From NCBI GenBank assembly GCA_965214235.1, contig CBDCBH010000003.1, positions 558,001 to 622,000 on the forward strand: a stretch of 64,000 nt of DNA, read 5' to 3'. The position numbers were made by a program, and so were the translations under genes. Below are positions 8,430 to 17,787 of this stretch, one piece after another. Source of the stretch: Ilyomonas sp965214235. GTDB lineage: Bacteria > Bacteroidota > Bacteroidia > Chitinophagales > Chitinophagaceae. The notes beneath the pieces were generated by a model. It searched no databases. It saw only the letters and a list, made by a program, of their open reading frames with translations, and was not told the DNA's origin. Position 1 is the first letter of the stretch, and every line of letters begins with the position of its first letter.

Positions 8430-10859
8430 ATGCTGATGATGTATGTAAAAATCGCTTTCCGAAATATAACCCGTAACAAAATATCTGCGTTCATTAACAT
8501 AGGAGGTTTGGCATTGGGTATTTGCGCTTTTTTGTTGTTGACAGAATACATCAGTCTTGAAAAAAGCGTCAACCAATTTCACGCTAACCTGCCGCAAATG
8601 TACCGGCTCATTAACCAGGACCCCGCAGGCAAAACCTGGGCGCAAGTTGAACCCGGTTGGGCTTCTATTGTAAAGCAACGCTTTCCCGAAATTAAAAGTG
8701 TTTGCCGGTTTAGCGAAGAAACAGGCAGCACCATCATCACTAAAAAAGATAAGCCTGACGAAAGTTTCAGCGAAACAAAAACAGGTTACGCCGATGGCAA
8801 TTTCTTTACATTTTTCAGCTTTCCGTTGCGCTGGGGAAGCCCGTTGGCATTGAGCAAACCCAATGTTGTTTTTATATCAGAATCCAGCGCAAAAAAATAT
8901 TTTGGAACCCTCAGTCCAATGCAGCAAACGCTTGTAGTGTACAACCAGTTTGGCAAAACAGAATATGCCGTTGAAGGTGTTTATGCTGATATGAAAAACA
9001 ATTCAGACATCCAGTATAACATGCTGTTTTCGTTGGAGACTTTAAAAAACCCTGTGAACCTGAACGGCAACGATTGGGCTGATGTTGATAACCTTAATTC
9101 GCAATACATCAACACATTTTTTGCACTAAATAAAAACGTTGCTATAACAACATTAGAAAACAAATTAACAACACTACGCTCTGCTTTAAAGAAAGATAAA
9201 GATGGTATTATTTTTAAGCTGCAACCCTTTGCTGACGTGCATCTGGGCAGTTCGTTGCACGATACATATCCTACCGAAAGCAACATTAAATATGTTTATA
9301 TGCTTGGCATCATTTCATTTTTAATATTGATGATTGCATGGTTTAATTATATCAATCTTTCTACCGCAAATTCTTTTAAACGAGCCAATGAAGTTGGCGT
9401 AAGAAAAGTGATTGGTGCAAGCAAAAAAAATCTTGTTATCCAGTTCATCACCGAATCGTTTTTAACCAATATTATGGCATTTGTTTTTGCTGTTATTTTA
9501 GCCTTGTTGCTGCAACCTTTATTTAATAAGTTAGTTGATAAACAACTTACACTTGCAACCATCACCACCACAAACACCTGGTTATACACGCTCGTTTTTT
9601 TATTTATCGGCTCATTGCTTTCGGGTGCATACGCTGCGTTTTCGTTAGCCCGCTTTAAACCAGTTGAAACATTAAAAGGAAAAATCAATAAAACAAATAA
9701 CGGGCTTTTGCTTCGTAAATCGCTGGTAGTATCGCAGTTTGCTATTTCTATTGCATTGGTTATTGTAACCCTTATTATTTACTCGCAATTGCATTTCATG
9801 CAGAATAAAAAATTAGGCTTAAACAAAAGCCAGTTGTTGATTGTACGAGGCCCGCAAGCAGGCGGCGATAGTGCAGTAAAAACAAACAAAGAAGCGTTTG
9901 AAAATAAGTTAGCAGAACAAAGCTTTGTAAACAATTTTTGTAATTCGGGCAGCATTCCAAGCGGCAATTATAACTTCACTACAAGCGGCTTTACGCAACC
10001 GCTTTCAAAAAAAGGCGATGAATTAAAAACGTATTCGTTCGCCATCATCAACCAACGTTTTTTAAATACTTATCAAATTCCTTTGGTTGCCGGAAGAAAT
10101 TTTACAGAACAGGAATGCAATGCGAAATGGAATGACAACAGCAAAATACTGATGAATGAAACTGCTGTTAAACAGATCGGCTTTGCAAAACCAGAAGATA
10201 TTTTACAAACAAAAATTCAGTGGGACGAACGCAAGCTGGATGTGATTGGCGTGGTAAAAGATTATAACCATATTGGTGTGCAACATGCTATTGACCCGAT
10301 GATTTTTTATCCGCAGAATAACGGTACCTATTTTACCATCCGGCTAACGCCCGATAACATGGAAAGCAAAATCAATCAAATACAAAAGCTTTATAAAAAG
10401 AACTTTGCCGCCAACCCGTTTGAATACTTTTTTATTGATGACAACTATAACAAACTATATGCTTCCGAAAGGCAATATGGAAACATTTTTACCAGCGCAT
10501 CGTTATGGGCAATTTGTATTGCTTGTTTAGGATTGTTCGGGTTGGTAACTTTTACTGTTGAATCTCGCACCAAAGAAATTGGTGTTCGTAAAATTTTAGG
10601 CGCCAGCGTTAGCAATATTGTTTCGTTGCTTTCCAAAGATTTTGTTGTGCTGGTTGTAATAGCATTCATCATTGCATCGCCCATTGCGGGGTATTGCATG
10701 AGCAACTGGCTCAACAATTTCGCTTATCGTATTCACATTGGCTGGCTTACGTTTGCTGCGGCTGGTTTTGCAGCTATCTCAATTGCTTTGGTAACCATCA
10801 GCATACAAGCCATCAAAGCAGCTATCGCTAACCCGGTGAAAAGTTTGCGAACGGAATGA
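8430..10859 (+). CDS. ABC transporter permease, MacB/FtsX type
   Basis: 809 residues. The N-terminus MLMMYVKIAFRNITRNK leads into a membrane segment, a MacB-PCD-like periplasmic domain (about residues 40-285), three membrane segments, a second periplasmic domain and three C-terminal membrane segments, ending NPVKSLRTE. Each FtsX core carries the VGVRKVIGAS or IGVRKILGAS coupling motif. It has no ATPase domain, so an ABC ATPase must be encoded elsewhere. Proteins of this size in Bacteroidota are thought to act as mechanotransmission or efflux permeases; the cargo is unknown. The next gene is a paralogue, probably cotranscribed. Confidence 0.85.
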   Translation: MLMMYVKIAFRNITRNKISAFINIGGLALGICAFLLLTEYISLEKSVNQFHANLPQMYRLINQDPAGKTWAQVEPGWASIVKQRFPEIKSVCRFSEETGSTIITKKDKPDESFSETKTGYADGNFFTFFSFPLRWGSPLALSKPNVVFISESSAKKYFGTLSPMQQTLVVYNQFGKTEYAVEGVYADMKNNSDIQYNMLFSLETLKNPVNLNGNDWADVDNLNSQYINTFFALNKNVAITTLENKLTTLRSALKKDKDGIIFKLQPFADVHLGSSLHDTYPTESNIKYVYMLGIISFLILMIAWFNYINLSTANSFKRANEVGVRKVIGASKKNLVIQFITESFLTNIMAFVFAVILALLLQPLFNKLVDKQLTLATITTTNTWLYTLVFLFIGSLLSGAYAAFSLARFKPVETLKGKINKTNNGLLLRKSLVVSQFAISIALVIVTLIIYSQLHFMQNKKLGLNKSQLLIVRGPQAGGDSAVKTNKEAFENKLAEQSFVNNFCNSGSIPSGNYNFTTSGFTQPLSKKGDELKTYSFAIINQRFLNTYQIPLVAGRNFTEQECNAKWNDNSKILMNETAVKQIGFAKPEDILQTKIQWDERKLDVIGVVKDYNHIGVQHAIDPMIFYPQNNGTYFTIRLTPDNMESKINQIQKLYKKNFAANPFEYFFIDDNYNKLYASERQYGNIFTSASLWAICIACLGLFGLVTFTVESRTKEIGVRKILGASVSNIVSLLSKDFVVLVVIAFIIASPIAGYCMSNWLNNFAYRIHIGWLTFAAAGFAAISIALVTISIQAIKAAIANPVKSLRTE

Positions 10860-10964
10860 GGAAGTTATCTGCCATCAGCCATTCGCTATCATTTATCAAT
10901 CATAATACTTATTACTTAATACACAGAATCACAGAGCATCATTCATAACTTGTTAATCATACTT

Positions 10965-13373
10965 ATGCTGAGAAATTATCTTACCGTCGCATGGCGCAAT
11001 CTAAAAAGAAACAAAGTATTTTCTTTTATCAATATTGCCGGTTTGTCGGCAGGTATTGCCGCAAGCCTGCTTCTTTTTATCATCGTTCGGTATGAAACGA
11101 GTTACGATACGTTTCAAAAAAATTACAGTAATATTTACCATGTTGTTACGCAAAACAATTTTTCTGATGGTATTAGCTATAACCCAGGTATTGCTGTTCC
11201 TGCGCTTTCGGCATTGCGTGCAGATATGCCTGAAGTAACGTTCGGAGCCGTCAATGCCACTTACGGCAGTCAGGTAACAGTGCCGGCCTCTAACGGCGCA
11301 GGAAGTAAAAAATTTATAGAAACCACAGGCATCTATTTTTGCGAGCCGCAGTTTTTTAAAGTGTTCAGCAGTTATCACTGGCTTGCCGGAAACGAAACTG
11401 CACTGAATGAGCCAAACAGTATTGTATTAAGCCAAACGCAGGCAAAAAAATATTTCGATAACTGGCAAAACGCATTGAGCAAAACCTTGCGGATAGACAA
11501 TGTTTTTACTGCTAAAGTGAATGGCATATTGGACGATGCGCCGCAGAACACAGACCTTCCGTTAACTGTTTTAATTTCTTATAAAACATTAAAAAGAAAT
11601 GGCGCTTTTTACAATTATAGTGAAGAGTGGAACAATTTAAGTAGCAACCACCAAATTTTTGCATTGTTACCACCAAATGTTTCTGCTGCCAATATAAATA
11701 CGCGTTTGCTGAAGTTCAGCAAGGAGCATTATGCTGATGCCAACACAAAGAAGACAAACTTCCTGCAACCCTTATCAGACTTGCATTACGACACGCGCTT
11801 TGAATTGTTGGGACAGCCGGGCATGAGCTACACAACGCTGTACACATTGTCTTTAATCGGCATTGTTATCATCGTTATGGCTTGTATCAATTTCATTAAT
11901 TTATCTACCGCGCAAGCCGTGAACCGAAGCCGCGAAGTGGGTATCCGCAAAGTATTGGGCGGCAATAGAAAAAGTTTGTTCCGGCAAATGATGGGCGAAA
12001 CTGCATTGCTTGTTTTTATTGCGATGCTCATTGCAATCGTTATTGCTTGTTTGTCGTTACCTTACATCAAACACATTGCTTTTATTGAAGAAGCGTTAAG
12101 CCTGTTTACACCGCAAACGTTTTTAATATTGCTCTGCATTGCAACAGTTGTTACGTTACTGGCAGGTTTGTATCCTGCATTTGTATTATCCGGCTTTAAC
12201 CCAATTACGGCGTTGCGCAATAAAATAAATACATCAAAAAACAGCGGTATCACGTTGCGCCGCGGTTTGGTGGTTACGCAATTTGCTATTTCGCAGGTAT
12301 TGATTATTGCCACCATTGTTGCGGTTAGCCAAATGAATTTTATCAACAAAGCTGACCTTGGTTTTAATAAAGATGCGGTTCTTATACTCGCCGATAATGC
12401 CGACAGCGCAAGTATTGCAAAACTTGCTTCGTTCAAGCAGCAGTTGCTTTTGTTGCCTGGTGTGCAGAACGTCTCGCTTAGCAGCGATGCACCTTCGTCT
12501 GACAATAACTGGGAAACCAATTTCGCTTACAATCACCAGCCTGATGAGAAATATGCGCTGTTTTTAAAATTTGGCGATGCTGATTACCTGAAAACCTATG
12601 GCTTGCAATTATCTGCAGGTCGTAACTATGAGCCAAGCGACACTGTTAATGAAGTGCTGATAAATGAAGAACTGGCTAAGCAGTTAAGCCCGAAAAAACC
12701 AGAATCTGTTATAGGAAACACCATTCGTATGGGCGGCGGAAGATGGAATACAATTGTTGGAGTCCTAAAAAATTTTAAAGCATCTTCCTTGCGCAAGCAG
12801 GTAAAACCAATGCTCATCAGCACAAAAAAAGATAGCTATTATAACATCGCCATCAAACTTCATACGAATAATTTAACCGCAGCTCAAACTAATATTGAAC
12901 ATCTCTGGAACGGGCGTTTTCCCGACTTTGCTTACAACGCGCAGTTTTTTGATGACAGCATCAACAATTTTTACAAGCAGGAAAACCAATTGTCGCTGCT
13001 CTATAAAATCTTTGCCGGTCTGGCTATTTTCATTTCATGTCTCGGCTTGTATGGCCTGGTTTCTTTTATGGCTGTTCAAAAAACAAAAGAGGTTGGCATT
13101 CGCAAAGTGTTGGGTGCCGGCATTGGCAACATCGTTTATATTTTTTCAAAAGAGTTTACGGTGCTAATCATAGTAGCGTTTGCAATTGCGGCACCGGTTG
13201 CATGGTATATCAGCCGCAACTGGCTTCGGAACTTTGCTTACAAAATAGACATTGGTGCCTGGATTTTTATAATCGCCATTCTGGCTTCTGTTATTATTGC
13301 ATGGATAACAGTTGGCTACAAAGCTATTCAGGCAGCCGTTGTGAACCCGGTGAAGAGTTTGCGAACAGAATAA
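10965..13373 (+). CDS. ABC transporter permease, MacB/FtsX type (tandem paralogue)
   Basis: 802 residues from the ATG at 10965 (MLRNYLTVAWRNLKRNK), preferred over one 15 bases upstream because it aligns with the start of the preceding paralogue. It has the same layout: one membrane helix, periplasmic domain, three helices with REVGIRKVLGGN, second periplasmic domain, three helices with KEVGIRKVLGAG, and the C-terminus NPVKSLRTE shared with its neighbour. The two genes are about 105 bp apart and presumably arose by duplication. They could form a heteromeric or two alternative permeases for one missing ATPase. Confidence 0.85.
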   Translation: MLRNYLTVAWRNLKRNKVFSFINIAGLSAGIAASLLLFIIVRYETSYDTFQKNYSNIYHVVTQNNFSDGISYNPGIAVPALSALRADMPEVTFGAVNATYGSQVTVPASNGAGSKKFIETTGIYFCEPQFFKVFSSYHWLAGNETALNEPNSIVLSQTQAKKYFDNWQNALSKTLRIDNVFTAKVNGILDDAPQNTDLPLTVLISYKTLKRNGAFYNYSEEWNNLSSNHQIFALLPPNVSAANINTRLLKFSKEHYADANTKKTNFLQPLSDLHYDTRFELLGQPGMSYTTLYTLSLIGIVIIVMACINFINLSTAQAVNRSREVGIRKVLGGNRKSLFRQMMGETALLVFIAMLIAIVIACLSLPYIKHIAFIEEALSLFTPQTFLILLCIATVVTLLAGLYPAFVLSGFNPITALRNKINTSKNSGITLRRGLVVTQFAISQVLIIATIVAVSQMNFINKADLGFNKDAVLILADNADSASIAKLASFKQQLLLLPGVQNVSLSSDAPSSDNNWETNFAYNHQPDEKYALFLKFGDADYLKTYGLQLSAGRNYEPSDTVNEVLINEELAKQLSPKKPESVIGNTIRMGGGRWNTIVGVLKNFKASSLRKQVKPMLISTKKDSYYNIAIKLHTNNLTAAQTNIEHLWNGRFPDFAYNAQFFDDSINNFYKQENQLSLLYKIFAGLAIFISCLGLYGLVSFMAVQKTKEVGIRKVLGAGIGNIVYIFSKEFTVLIIVAFAIAAPVAWYISRNWLRNFAYKIDIGAWIFIIAILASVIIAWITVGYKAIQAAVVNPVKSLRTE

Positions 13374-13454
13374 AGTTTTATGGTTTGTAAATTATGAATT
13401 ATGATTAAAGCATGATGAATGAAAAGGCTTACAACTCACACCTTATTGCTGCTT

Positions 13455-14099
13455 TTATAATTCCATCGGCTTATGATACTTCAGCCATCGAAATTGTTTT
13501 GCTACTTTAGCAATGCGATGTTTATTAAATGCAACAGCAGCCTGTCCTTTTTTTGATACGCCGTTAATACCGGCAAGCCCTTGTATGGTCCATTTAAAGT
13601 TCTGTTTGTTTTGCTTGTTCCAGTCGTCTTTATACAATGTAAAAGGTGGAAAAATATAGTAGCTGCTATGTTTGATAAGATAATAACTGCGAGCCATGTG
13701 CGTTACTTTTTCTGCCCACATTGATATATGTTCTAACTGTGGCGAAGTAGCCGGATCAATTATATAGATAGCAATATCTCCATTCTCATCTACCGGTAAT
13801 GCAGCGGCTACATGGTAGTTCCAAAGATTCATCAAACTTCCTTCCGGCCTCCTTATATAGGCGCCGCCAAACACCCAGCCTTTATAATTAGGAATATGCC
13901 ATTCATCCAATAAAATGCAAATAGCATTCGCCCTGTCTTCGCAATCGTTATTGGCATCGTTCCACCTAAAAAGAAGATTGTTTTTGAAGTAATCAAATAT
14001 CTTATGTGCTTCTTCTATAGAAATTGTTTTTGTATCCAGCACAAGGTCTGACAACATTGGCTCGTATATCGTTTTTTGATCGCTCATTTCATAACACAT
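13455..14099 (-). CDS. Protein-glutaminase-like (Gln-deamidase) Cys-His-Asp protein
   Basis: 214 residues with no signal peptide. Three blocks match the protein-glutamine glutaminase fold: DCEDRANAICILLDEW near residue 52 (Cys followed by xxRA), WNYHVAAALPV near residue 92 (His) and YIIDPATSP near residue 112 (Asp). Their order and spacing fit a transglutaminase-like Cys-His-Asp triad as in the Chryseobacterium protein-glutaminase, which deamidates protein glutamines. Known enzymes of that type are secreted, so an apparently cytosolic form is unusual. An alternative ATG lies at 14087. Assignment is by motif, not alignment; the substrate is unknown. Confidence 0.6.
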   Translation of the reverse strand: MCYEMSDQKTIYEPMLSDLVLDTKTISIEEAHKIFDYFKNNLLFRWNDANNDCEDRANAICILLDEWHIPNYKGWVFGGAYIRRPEGSLMNLWNYHVAAALPVDENGDIAIYIIDPATSPQLEHISMWAEKVTHMARSYYLIKHSSYYIFPPFTLYKDDWNKQNKQNFKWTIQGLAGINGVSKKGQAAVAFNKHRIAKVAKQFRWLKYHKPMEL

Positions 14100-14305
14100 C
14101 TTATGCTTCCGGCTGGTGCAAGAATGCAGCCAAAGTAGAGGTAGGTAAGATGGAAAAGGTAAGAGGTTATATTAGCGTAAAATAAAACGAACTTCTTAAA
14201 CACAGTTTTGAATAGAATCCGATATTACATCGTATTTCTTACTGATTACCTTTTACACATCATGGCAGTTTTTTTGAACTAAGTTCTTTCTACAAAATTA
14301 TATTT

Positions 14306-15040
14306 ATGAATTTGAATGGAAACACAGTGCTTATTACAGGCGGCACATCGGGCATTGGATTGTCGCTTGCCAAGCACCTGAATATGATGAACAACAAGGT
14401 TATTATTTGCGGCAGAAGAGAAGACAGGCTGAATGAAATTAAACGGCAAAACGATGGCATTATAACCAAAGTGTGCGATGTTACCAATGCACAGCAACGT
14501 GTTGATTTGGCGGAATGGGTTTGCCAGAATCATCCTGATTTAAACATGCTGATTAACAATGCCGGTGTGCAGCTTCACGCCGATTTAACCTCCACCGGCG
14601 ATATAGCCAACATTAAAAATGAAACCGAAACCAATTTTATCGCACCCATTCATTTTACTCAAATGTTTTCGGCAAAATTTGCAGTAAAAGAAAACGCTGC
14701 TATCATCAACATTACATCGGGTTTGGCGTTTGTACCGCTGGCTGCGGCAGCCGTATATTGCGCTACCAAAGCGGCTTTGCACTCAATCACATTATCGCTT
14801 CGCTATCAGTTAAAAAATACGAATGTAAAAGTGTTTGAGATAGCGCCGCCAATGGTAGATACCGAACTGGGTTACGATCATCGCGAAGATAAAACTGCAA
14901 CGCATGGCGGAATGGATGTGGACGAATTTGTAAGCCTTGCCTTACTTGCTTTGCAGAACGATGAATACGAAGCCGCAATTGGTTTTGCGGCAAATCTTCG
15001 TGCAAAACCAAACGAAATGTTTGCTATGCTGAACAAATGA
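14306..15040 (+). CDS. SDR family oxidoreductase, DltE-like
   Basis: 244 residues. The NAD(P) motif TGGTSGIGLSLA is near residue 10, NNAG near residue 89, an ITSGLAFVP serine strand and the catalytic YCATK (YxxxK) near residue 150. The insertion with HADLTSTGD and the ending TELG-HREDK resemble short-chain dehydrogenases annotated DltE in Bacteroidota; these are not shown to take part in D-alanylation. A cytosolic oxidoreductase of unknown substrate. It stands alone, with 200 bp upstream and a phosphoesterase gene downstream. Confidence 0.85.
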   Translation: MNLNGNTVLITGGTSGIGLSLAKHLNMMNNKVIICGRREDRLNEIKRQNDGIITKVCDVTNAQQRVDLAEWVCQNHPDLNMLINNAGVQLHADLTSTGDIANIKNETETNFIAPIHFTQMFSAKFAVKENAAIINITSGLAFVPLAAAAVYCATKAALHSITLSLRYQLKNTNVKVFEIAPPMVDTELGYDHREDKTATHGGMDVDEFVSLALLALQNDEYEAAIGFAANLRAKPNEMFAMLNK

Positions 15041-15162
15041 ATAAGAAGCGGCAGGCAAGAGTGCGAAGTACATAAATACAAAATTCAAGACTCAAAAAAA
15101 TTATGGTCATACTACTTAGTACCTAATACAAAACATGATTCGGCGTAACAAAAAATCACGAC

Positions 15163-15672
15163 ATGACGCGCATTGGTTTGCTTTCCGACACACACAATTA
15201 TTTAGATGAAGCGATAATAAAACACTTTCAAAACTGCGATGAAATATGGCACGCAGGCGATTTTGGAACGATAGAAATTGCTAACCGGTTGCGTGCCTGT
15301 AAGCCAGTAAAAGGTGTGTATGGAAATATAGACGGCTACGATGTGAGAAGCGAATTTCCCGAACAGGTTTGTTTTTACTGCGAAAATGTAAAGGTGTTTA
15401 TAAAGCACATTGGCGGCTATCCAAAAAAGTATGCGCCCGGCGTGAAAGATGCTATCATCAAACAGCAACCTAAGCTATTTATTGCCGGTCATTCCCATAT
15501 TGTAAAAGTAATGTATGACGAAGCTTTGCATTGCCTGCACATCAACCCGGGTGCGGCAGGAATGCAGGGCTGGCAACAGGTAAGAACGGTAATGCGGTTT
15601 GTAATTGATGACTCTGAAATTAAGAACTGTGAAGTAATTGAATTGGGAAAAAGAAGCAATGTAACAGTTTGA
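15163..15672 (+). CDS. YfcE/MJ0936-type metallophosphoesterase
   Basis: 169 residues, a complete small calcineurin-like phosphoesterase. All metal-binding blocks are present: LLSDTHN (D-x-H) near residue 7, HAGDFG near residue 32, GNIDGYD near residue 56, KHIGGYP near residue 86 and AGHSHI near residue 110, then HINPGAAG. YfcE-family enzymes hydrolyse phosphodiesters with two divalent metals in the cytoplasm; the physiological substrate is usually unknown. Downstream, ACGGGT and ACCCGT form a short stem whose loop carries one copy of the dispersed 13-mer. Confidence 0.88.
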   Translation: MTRIGLLSDTHNYLDEAIIKHFQNCDEIWHAGDFGTIEIANRLRACKPVKGVYGNIDGYDVRSEFPEQVCFYCENVKVFIKHIGGYPKKYAPGVKDAIIKQQPKLFIAGHSHIVKVMYDEALHCLHINPGAAGMQGWQQVRTVMRFVIDDSEIKNCEVIELGKRSNVTV

Positions 15673-15677
15673 AACGG

Positions 15678-15690
15678 GTTTGTTTTTACT
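15678..15690 (-). repeat. Exact copy of dispersed 13-mer AGTAAAAACAAAC
   Basis: Read on the minus strand, six bases after the phosphoesterase stop. The 15-base form GCAGTAAAAACAAAC is present here and also at 9873, 15367 and 31186. A second exact copy lies 311 bases away inside the phosphoesterase gene. Confidence 0.7.
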
Positions 15691-15804
15691 GCATTATTAA
15701 TACCCGTCATAAAAGTAAAACTGATGCGACACTAATTTGTAAACGATTTTTATGACTAACTACAGCCCTTTCTTTTCTTTTCATAATACGCCTAATTTAG
15801 CTGT

Positions 15805-16680
15805 ATGATTCGTTTTGAAGAAAGACAATGGCTTTCTGTTTTTAATTTAACAAAAAGCGATACGCTGCGAAGGCTATTGCCATTTTTAATTGCTTTTGCT
15901 TCTTATTCGGCGTTAATTGTTTTGATAGAAAAACATTGGCTGCAATTAGAAACCAACCATTACTTGCGAAACATTCCCTTGCTGCATGGGTTGTTAAGCT
16001 TTGCCATTTCTATGCTGCTCGTATTTCGTACCAATTCGGCTTATGATAAATGGTGGGAAGGCAGAAAGCTATGGGGCGCATTGATGAATAACAGCCGCAA
16101 TTTAGCCATCAAGCTTAACACGTTTTTACCGCAGGATATGAATGAAGAGCGTAAAGTGTTTAGCAGGCTTATACCGATGTTTGCGCTGTATTTAAAACGT
16201 CATTTGCAATCGGATGTAGTAAGGCTGGAATTAGACGAACATCCGCATCCGGAATTGCCGGAATTGAACACACACAAACATCTTCCCAGCCAGATTGTAT
16301 CTGCCATGTGGCTTCGCATTCATCATCTTTATAAAAACGAATGTATTACCGGCGATCAACTCATTGTATTGAATGCCGAAATGCAATCGTTCCTCGATAT
16401 TTGCGGCGCCAGTGAACGAATTAAAAACACGCCCATTCCTCTCTCCTACAGTTCGTTTATTAAAAAATTTATTTTACTGTATGTGGCTACGCTGCCCATT
16501 GGTTATGCGTTTAGCTTAGGCTGGTATACCGTGCCTGTAGTAACGTTTATTTTTTATGTGCTGGCGAGTTTAGAATTGATTGCAGAAGAAATTGAAGAGC
16601 CGTTTGGTACTGATGATAACGACCTTCCCTTACAGCGTATAGCTGCCAATATTAAAAAAAGCGTAGAAGAGATTTTGTGA
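15805..16680 (+). CDS. Bestrophin family anion channel
   Basis: 291 residues, the usual size for bacterial bestrophins. Family blocks are LLVFRTNSAYDKWWEGRKLW near residue 74, NNSRNLA, IPLSYSSFIKKF near residue 213, and IAEEIEEPFGTDDNDLPL near the C-terminus. Four main membrane helices are visible. Bacterial homologues form pentameric channels in the inner membrane, some selective for cations rather than anions. No regulatory partner is adjacent. Confidence 0.9.
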   Translation: MIRFEERQWLSVFNLTKSDTLRRLLPFLIAFASYSALIVLIEKHWLQLETNHYLRNIPLLHGLLSFAISMLLVFRTNSAYDKWWEGRKLWGALMNNSRNLAIKLNTFLPQDMNEERKVFSRLIPMFALYLKRHLQSDVVRLELDEHPHPELPELNTHKHLPSQIVSAMWLRIHHLYKNECITGDQLIVLNAEMQSFLDICGASERIKNTPIPLSYSSFIKKFILLYVATLPIGYAFSLGWYTVPVVTFIFYVLASLELIAEEIEEPFGTDDNDLPLQRIAANIKKSVEEIL

Positions 16681-17021
16681 ACTTGTCTCCATCAGCCAAG
16701 GCGATGATGGAGAGAGAAAGATCGTTTCTGAATATAACAGCATAAGAAGCAACACTTTTTCTTTTTTATTACAAACTAATTATTTGGTGAAGTGTTATTG
16801 GTTTTGCGTGATAAACTTTGTGTTACTACAATAGCTATTATGATAAGTAGCCATGATATAAATGGAACGATAAGAAACATAAAAGTGCGCTGGGTTCCAG
16901 GCTTATTAAATGCACTGTAAAAAACCAAAGAACCAATCGCTACAAATAACGTTAACCAGTATAAAGTCTTACGAGTAAGAAACGACCACCGTTTATAAAT
17001 TACATTAGGTTGTGTTGACAT

Positions 17022-17447
17022 CTATAGATTTAGGTTGATAAAAGTGGCAGCCAGCAAAGAAAGTGAGAGGAAGGAAAGAGTCGTTTTTTCATAGCGTGTA
17101 GCGATTTTACGATACTGTTTGAGTTTGTTAATTGTCCGTTCAATGACGTTTCTTTGTTTATAAGCGATGTAGTCCATATCTCTTTGCTGTAACCGGCTTC
17201 TCTTTGGTGGTATGACAGCCTCAATGCCTTCACTGTCCAGATAATGCAGAAGCCAGTCTGCATCGTATGCTTTGTCGGCTATTACTCTTTCCGGCTTCAT
17301 TGCCCCCATCAGATCCAAAGACGCTTTTACATCTGCCCTTTGTCCGCCTGTTAGTACCATCGCTTTAATTCTTCCCTTCTCATCTGTGCTTAAGTGAATC
17401 TTTGTTGTCAGTCCACCTCTCGACCTGCCAATTGCCTGATCATCCAC
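17022..17447 (-). CDS. IS5-family transposase, C-terminal frame (orfB)
   Basis: 141 residues from GTG, although the codons upstream (KNKETGK) are also in frame, so it is probably made as a fusion. It contains SRGGLTTKIHLSTD, the second catalytic Asp in VIADKAYDAD, and the Glu region RNVIERTINKLKQYRKIATRYEK, completing the DDE triad. Relative to orfA it is in the +1 frame across a run of seven A. Programmed frameshifting is plausible for this group, but a chance indel that killed the element cannot be excluded by sequence alone. Confidence 0.85.
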   Translation of the reverse strand: MDDQAIGRSRGGLTTKIHLSTDEKGRIKAMVLTGGQRADVKASLDLMGAMKPERVIADKAYDADWLLHYLDSEGIEAVIPPKRSRLQQRDMDYIAYKQRNVIERTINKLKQYRKIATRYEKTTLSFLSLSLLAATFINLNL

Positions 17448-17460
17448 TTTGCCTGTTTCC

Positions 17461-17787
17461 TTATTTTTTTAAAGCACCGGCTGCATGCTGGTGTACTCTA
17501 ACAGCGGTTGAGTCAATGAGCAGCGTTTTGACATCTTTGTCTGCCAAGTCTTTGAATATCTTTTGCCATATACCTGCCTTAGCCCATCTTCTGAAACGCA
17601 CATAAACCGTGTTCCAGTTGCCGAACCGCTCCGGCAGGTCCCGCCAGGGAATGCCGCATTTGGCTACATACATGACTGCATTAATAAACAAACGGTTATC
17701 AGTCATTCTGCCCTGATAACCGGGCTGGCAAGGCAGCTTCTCTTTAATCGCTTCCCATTGCTCTTCACTTATCTCATAACGTCTCAT
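17461..17787 (-). CDS. IS5-family transposase, N-terminal frame (orfA)
   Basis: 108 residues. It begins MRRYEISEEQWEAIKEKLP, the DUF4096-type N-terminal domain of IS5/IS427 transposases, includes GIPWRDLPERFGNWNTVYVRFRRW split across the usual block, and carries the first catalytic aspartate in LLIDSTAVRVHQH near residue 91. The frame stops just after AGALKK within the A7 run, where the second frame takes over. Confidence 0.88.
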   Translation of the reverse strand: MRRYEISEEQWEAIKEKLPCQPGYQGRMTDNRLFINAVMYVAKCGIPWRDLPERFGNWNTVYVRFRRWAKAGIWQKIFKDLADKDVKTLLIDSTAVRVHQHAAGALKK

